Below are positions 32,775 to 34,021 of a stretch of 34,021 bases of DNA, piece after piece. The stretch covers positions 1 to 34,021 of the forward strand of contig NZ_CP186487.1 of the NCBI RefSeq assembly GCF_049348705.1. The letters are read 5' to 3'. Numbering within the stretch: position 1 is the first letter of the stretch; every line of letters begins with the position of its first letter. Below the pieces are notes generated by a model. That model worked only from the letters and a program-made list of their open reading frames with translations, was not told where the DNA came from and made no database searches. Both the position numbers and the translations under genes were made by a program. Origin of the DNA: Paracoxiella cheracis. GTDB taxonomy: Bacteria > Pseudomonadota > Gammaproteobacteria > Coxiellales > Coxiellaceae.

Positions 32775-33639
32775 GGTTATATATCCTTTTCATGATGGTT
32801 TTACAGACTACTTCACATTCTTTGCGAGCAATATGATCCTTGGGAAGATCAAACACACTTTTTGGTCTGTCCTCTTTCACGCGAAGTTCCCCGTAGATTA
32901 CTCGTTCTTTAATCTTTCTATCAATCACAAAATCTTTGGTCGACTCAAGTGACTTGAGTTGTTCAAAAAAATTCTTATGTAACGAGACTTCGCGAACACG
33001 ATTAGCCATTATCCCAGCCAGATTAATAGGGTTTTCAGCAGGGCGTGCATATGTTTCTTGTTTCCAAAGCTGCATCATGCCGTAAATACCATCTATAGAA
33101 TCTTCTTCCATTTGGGAAGGTATCACCATGTCGGTGCAGGCCTTGATGCCAGCAATTGTAAGAGGGCCTTTGGAAGGAGGCGTGTCTATGACGATTACGT
33201 CATACTCATTTTGAACTTCTGGAAGCTGAACAAAACGTTTAAGCTGAAGGTGAACCTTTTCTAAAACTTCATTTTTTGTTACAGCCTCAGCCTCCTGCAA
33301 TTTATTTGAATGTGCTGGCAACACTTCGATATGCTTAAAGTCTGTAGGGTAGGGGATTACTTCTTCCCCATAAAATATGTTCGCAATACTACTCCTGCCA
33401 TCCCAGCCTACATCTTCCTCGGCGTTATAATCAGGATGTAAAGGTGGTATTTTCCCGCCCTTGTATACAGGATCATATTCTAGGTTTAGATAGTATTTAG
33501 AGAAGTTGGCTTGAGGATCAAGATCTACAGCAAGAACACGTTTACCCATAACGATAGCAGCATACTCGGCAAGCATGATGCTCATGGTGGTTTTACCTTC
33601 CCCGCCCTTGTTCGTTGCATTTGCAATTACTTTTGTCAT
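32749..33639 (-). CDS. parA: ParA-family partition ATPase
   Basis: The 296-aa protein is a deviant Walker ATPase: Walker A is KGGEGKTT (residues 11-18; the usual form is KGGVGKTT), then DLDPQANFSKYY (about 39-50) and Walker B YDVIVIDTPPSKGP (about 146-159). There is no long N-terminal DNA-binding domain, so it is closer to type Ib or chromosomal ParA, although at 296 aa it has some insertions. It binds the nucleoid non-specifically and moves ParB-bound plasmids. Strong ribosome-binding site AAAGGAG before ATG 33639. The gene diverges from rep; the palindrome at 33663-33677 lies between them, close to its likely promoter. Confidence 0.93.
   Translation of the reverse strand: MTKVIANATNKGGEGKTTMSIMLAEYAAIVMGKRVLAVDLDPQANFSKYYLNLEYDPVYKGGKIPPLHPDYNAEEDVGWDGRSSIANIFYGEEVIPYPTDFKHIEVLPAHSNKLQEAEAVTKNEVLEKVHLQLKRFVQLPEVQNEYDVIVIDTPPSKGPLTIAGIKACTDMVIPSQMEEDSIDGIYGMMQLWKQETYARPAENPINLAGIMANRVREVSLHKNFFEQLKSLESTKDFVIDRKIKERVIYGELRVKEDRPKSVFDLPKDHIARKECEVVCKTIMKRIYNHGKKIIQN
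32943..32959. promoter_or_regulatory. Palindrome inside parA matching the 31415 site
   Basis: ACTCAAG-TGA-CTTGAGT differs from the central 17 bp of the palindrome at 31415-31435 in a single base of the spacer. It lies in coding sequence (codons for LKSLEST). A shared 14-base palindromic core at two places of the same operon is unlikely by chance. Confidence 0.45.
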
Positions 33640-33662
33640 AAGTGCTCCTTTTGCAGAATTAT

Positions 33663-33677
33663 GTCATAAGTTATGAC
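33663..33677. promoter_or_regulatory. Inverted repeat in the parA/rep divergent region
   Basis: GTCATAA-G-TTATGAC is a perfect inverted repeat 24 bp before the parA start. On the minus strand TTTAAC and, 18 bases on, TATGCT just upstream could be the parA promoter, so this is a candidate operator for the par operon. Confidence 0.5.
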
Positions 33678-33763
33678 TAAGCATAACACGTGCTTGTGAA
33701 AAAGTTAAATATAAGATAGCATTATAAATGTCATAGCTGCGTATGTGACATGATTTTTGTAAT

Positions 33764-33850
33764 ATGATTTTACAAGGAAGCTTTATAGTGTGTGCAATAA
33801 GAACCAAAAATTTAGTTTTGGTCAAAAAAAGTTTCGAATCGAAGCGTTAA
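33764..33850 (+). CDS. Possible leader ORF of rep (28 codons)
   Basis: A short frame (MILQGSFIVCAIRTKNLVLV ... ESKR) lies 50 bp before rep and ends within the loop of the inverted repeat at 33832-33866. An internal GTG at 33788 has AAGGAAG upstream. A leader peptide that controls rep translation is possible, but the frame could be chance. Confidence 0.25.
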   Translation: MILQGSFIVCAIRTKNLVLVKKSFESKR

Positions 33851-33885
33851 GAGGCTCAATTCGAAATGTGACATTTACAGGGTCT
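33832..33885 (+). promoter_or_regulatory. Hairpin and inverted iteron upstream of rep
   Basis: TTTCGAAT (33832-33839) pairs with ATTCGAAA (33859-33866) around a 19-base loop. Directly after it TGTGACATTTACAGGG (33867-33882) is the reverse complement of an iteron, and AAATGT-G-ACATTT is itself palindromic. A further core TGTGACAT is at 33744-33751. This is the layout of Rep autorepression by inverted iteron-like operators. Confidence 0.65.
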
Positions 33886-33900
33886 AAAAAGGAATTAAAA

Positions 33901-34021
33901 ATGCAGTTAGCAACGCTGGCACAAAAAAATACACTTGAGCTTAAAAAACATGTGGGTCTAATTCACTCAACAAATAAGCTAACGCTGCTAGAGCGGAAGA
34001 TAGCTAATGCATTATTGTATC
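33901..34021 (+). CDS. rep: Plasmid replication initiator, Rep_3 family (first 40 codons; continues at base 1)
   Basis: ATG 33901 is preceded by AAGGA at seven bases. The 40 codons (MQLATLAQKNTLELKKHVGL, then IHSTNKLTLLERKIANALLY) are a typical Rep_3 N-terminus, which continues in the same frame at base 1 with HAYDNLLTQNEHEIHIPSL. The window was therefore cut inside this gene. Confidence 0.92.
   Translation, partial: MQLATLAQKNTLELKKHVGLIHSTNKLTLLERKIANALLY

Noticed and set aside
33687..33692. CACGTG between parA and rep as a canonical parS
   Set aside because: Only the central six bases match the 16-bp parS consensus; the arms do not.
1..34021. tRNA or rRNA genes, conjugation or mobilisation genes
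   Set aside because: None recognised anywhere in the window; the plasmid appears to lack relaxase and mating-pair genes.

Overview
This window is almost certainly one complete circular plasmid of 34,021 bp cut open inside its replication gene. The last 121 bases (from the ATG at 33901) read in frame across the window ends into base 1 and on to the stop at 1160, giving one Rep_3-type initiator of 426 aa. The host looks like a gammaproteobacterium with a host-associated lifestyle: BspA-type leucine-rich repeats, a second large helical-repeat protein, AT-rich DNA, very many insertion sequences and many broken genes. Legionellales (Coxiella/Rickettsiella/Legionella relatives) would fit, but this is inference, not proof.

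Layout. (1) 30958-34021 and 1-2029 form the plasmid backbone: six direct iterons beside an AT-rich stretch (origin), a minus-strand operon parA - parB - small ribbon-helix-helix-like gene, a divergent control region with inverted iteron cores, and rep followed by a second, chromosome-type parB that overlaps it by one base. (2) 2044-4855 is a nested IS pile: an IS5-family element broken by an IS256-family element (8-bp target duplication TTTGATTA) and by a 249-bp structured element. (3) 4903-9766 carries a coiled-coil protein, a 143-bp duplicated upstream region and a 1231-aa protein with about fourteen 42-aa repeats, cut at its 3' end by an IS5 copy. (4) 9741-15156 is mostly IS (IS5, IS256, zinc-ribbon IS6-like, IS6) around one small secreted protein. 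(5) 15221-18329 is a two-gene SGNH-hydrolase/MBOAT pair of the AlgJ/AlgI type, probably for O-acylation of a polysaccharide. (6) 18446-21604 is another IS pile containing three more copies of the 249-bp element. (7) 21547-24243 is an 898-aa BspA-like LRR protein, also cut by an IS. (8) 24310-30225 holds two IS6 copies, a chromosome-like relic (end of an M20 peptidase, an MFS exporter, a 76-aa protein), and an IS5 copy with a nested IS982. (9) 30211-30807 is a truncated AbiEi-type antitoxin without its toxin.

Main discovery candidate: the 249-bp element (4405-4653, 18963-19211, 20365-20613, plus a 78-bp partial at 21235-21312 and a diverged relative near 5735-5829). Three full copies sit in three unrelated transposase genes, in all three codon phases. 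For 20365-20613 the interrupted IS is exactly 841+249 bp with no target duplication and no loss. All recognisable insertions are in the sense orientation of the host gene, and the element folds on paper into several strong stems. That combination (no duplication, sense only, no ORF, strong RNA structure) is what a self-splicing or RNA-mobilised element would leave, but I do not recognise a group I or group II core.
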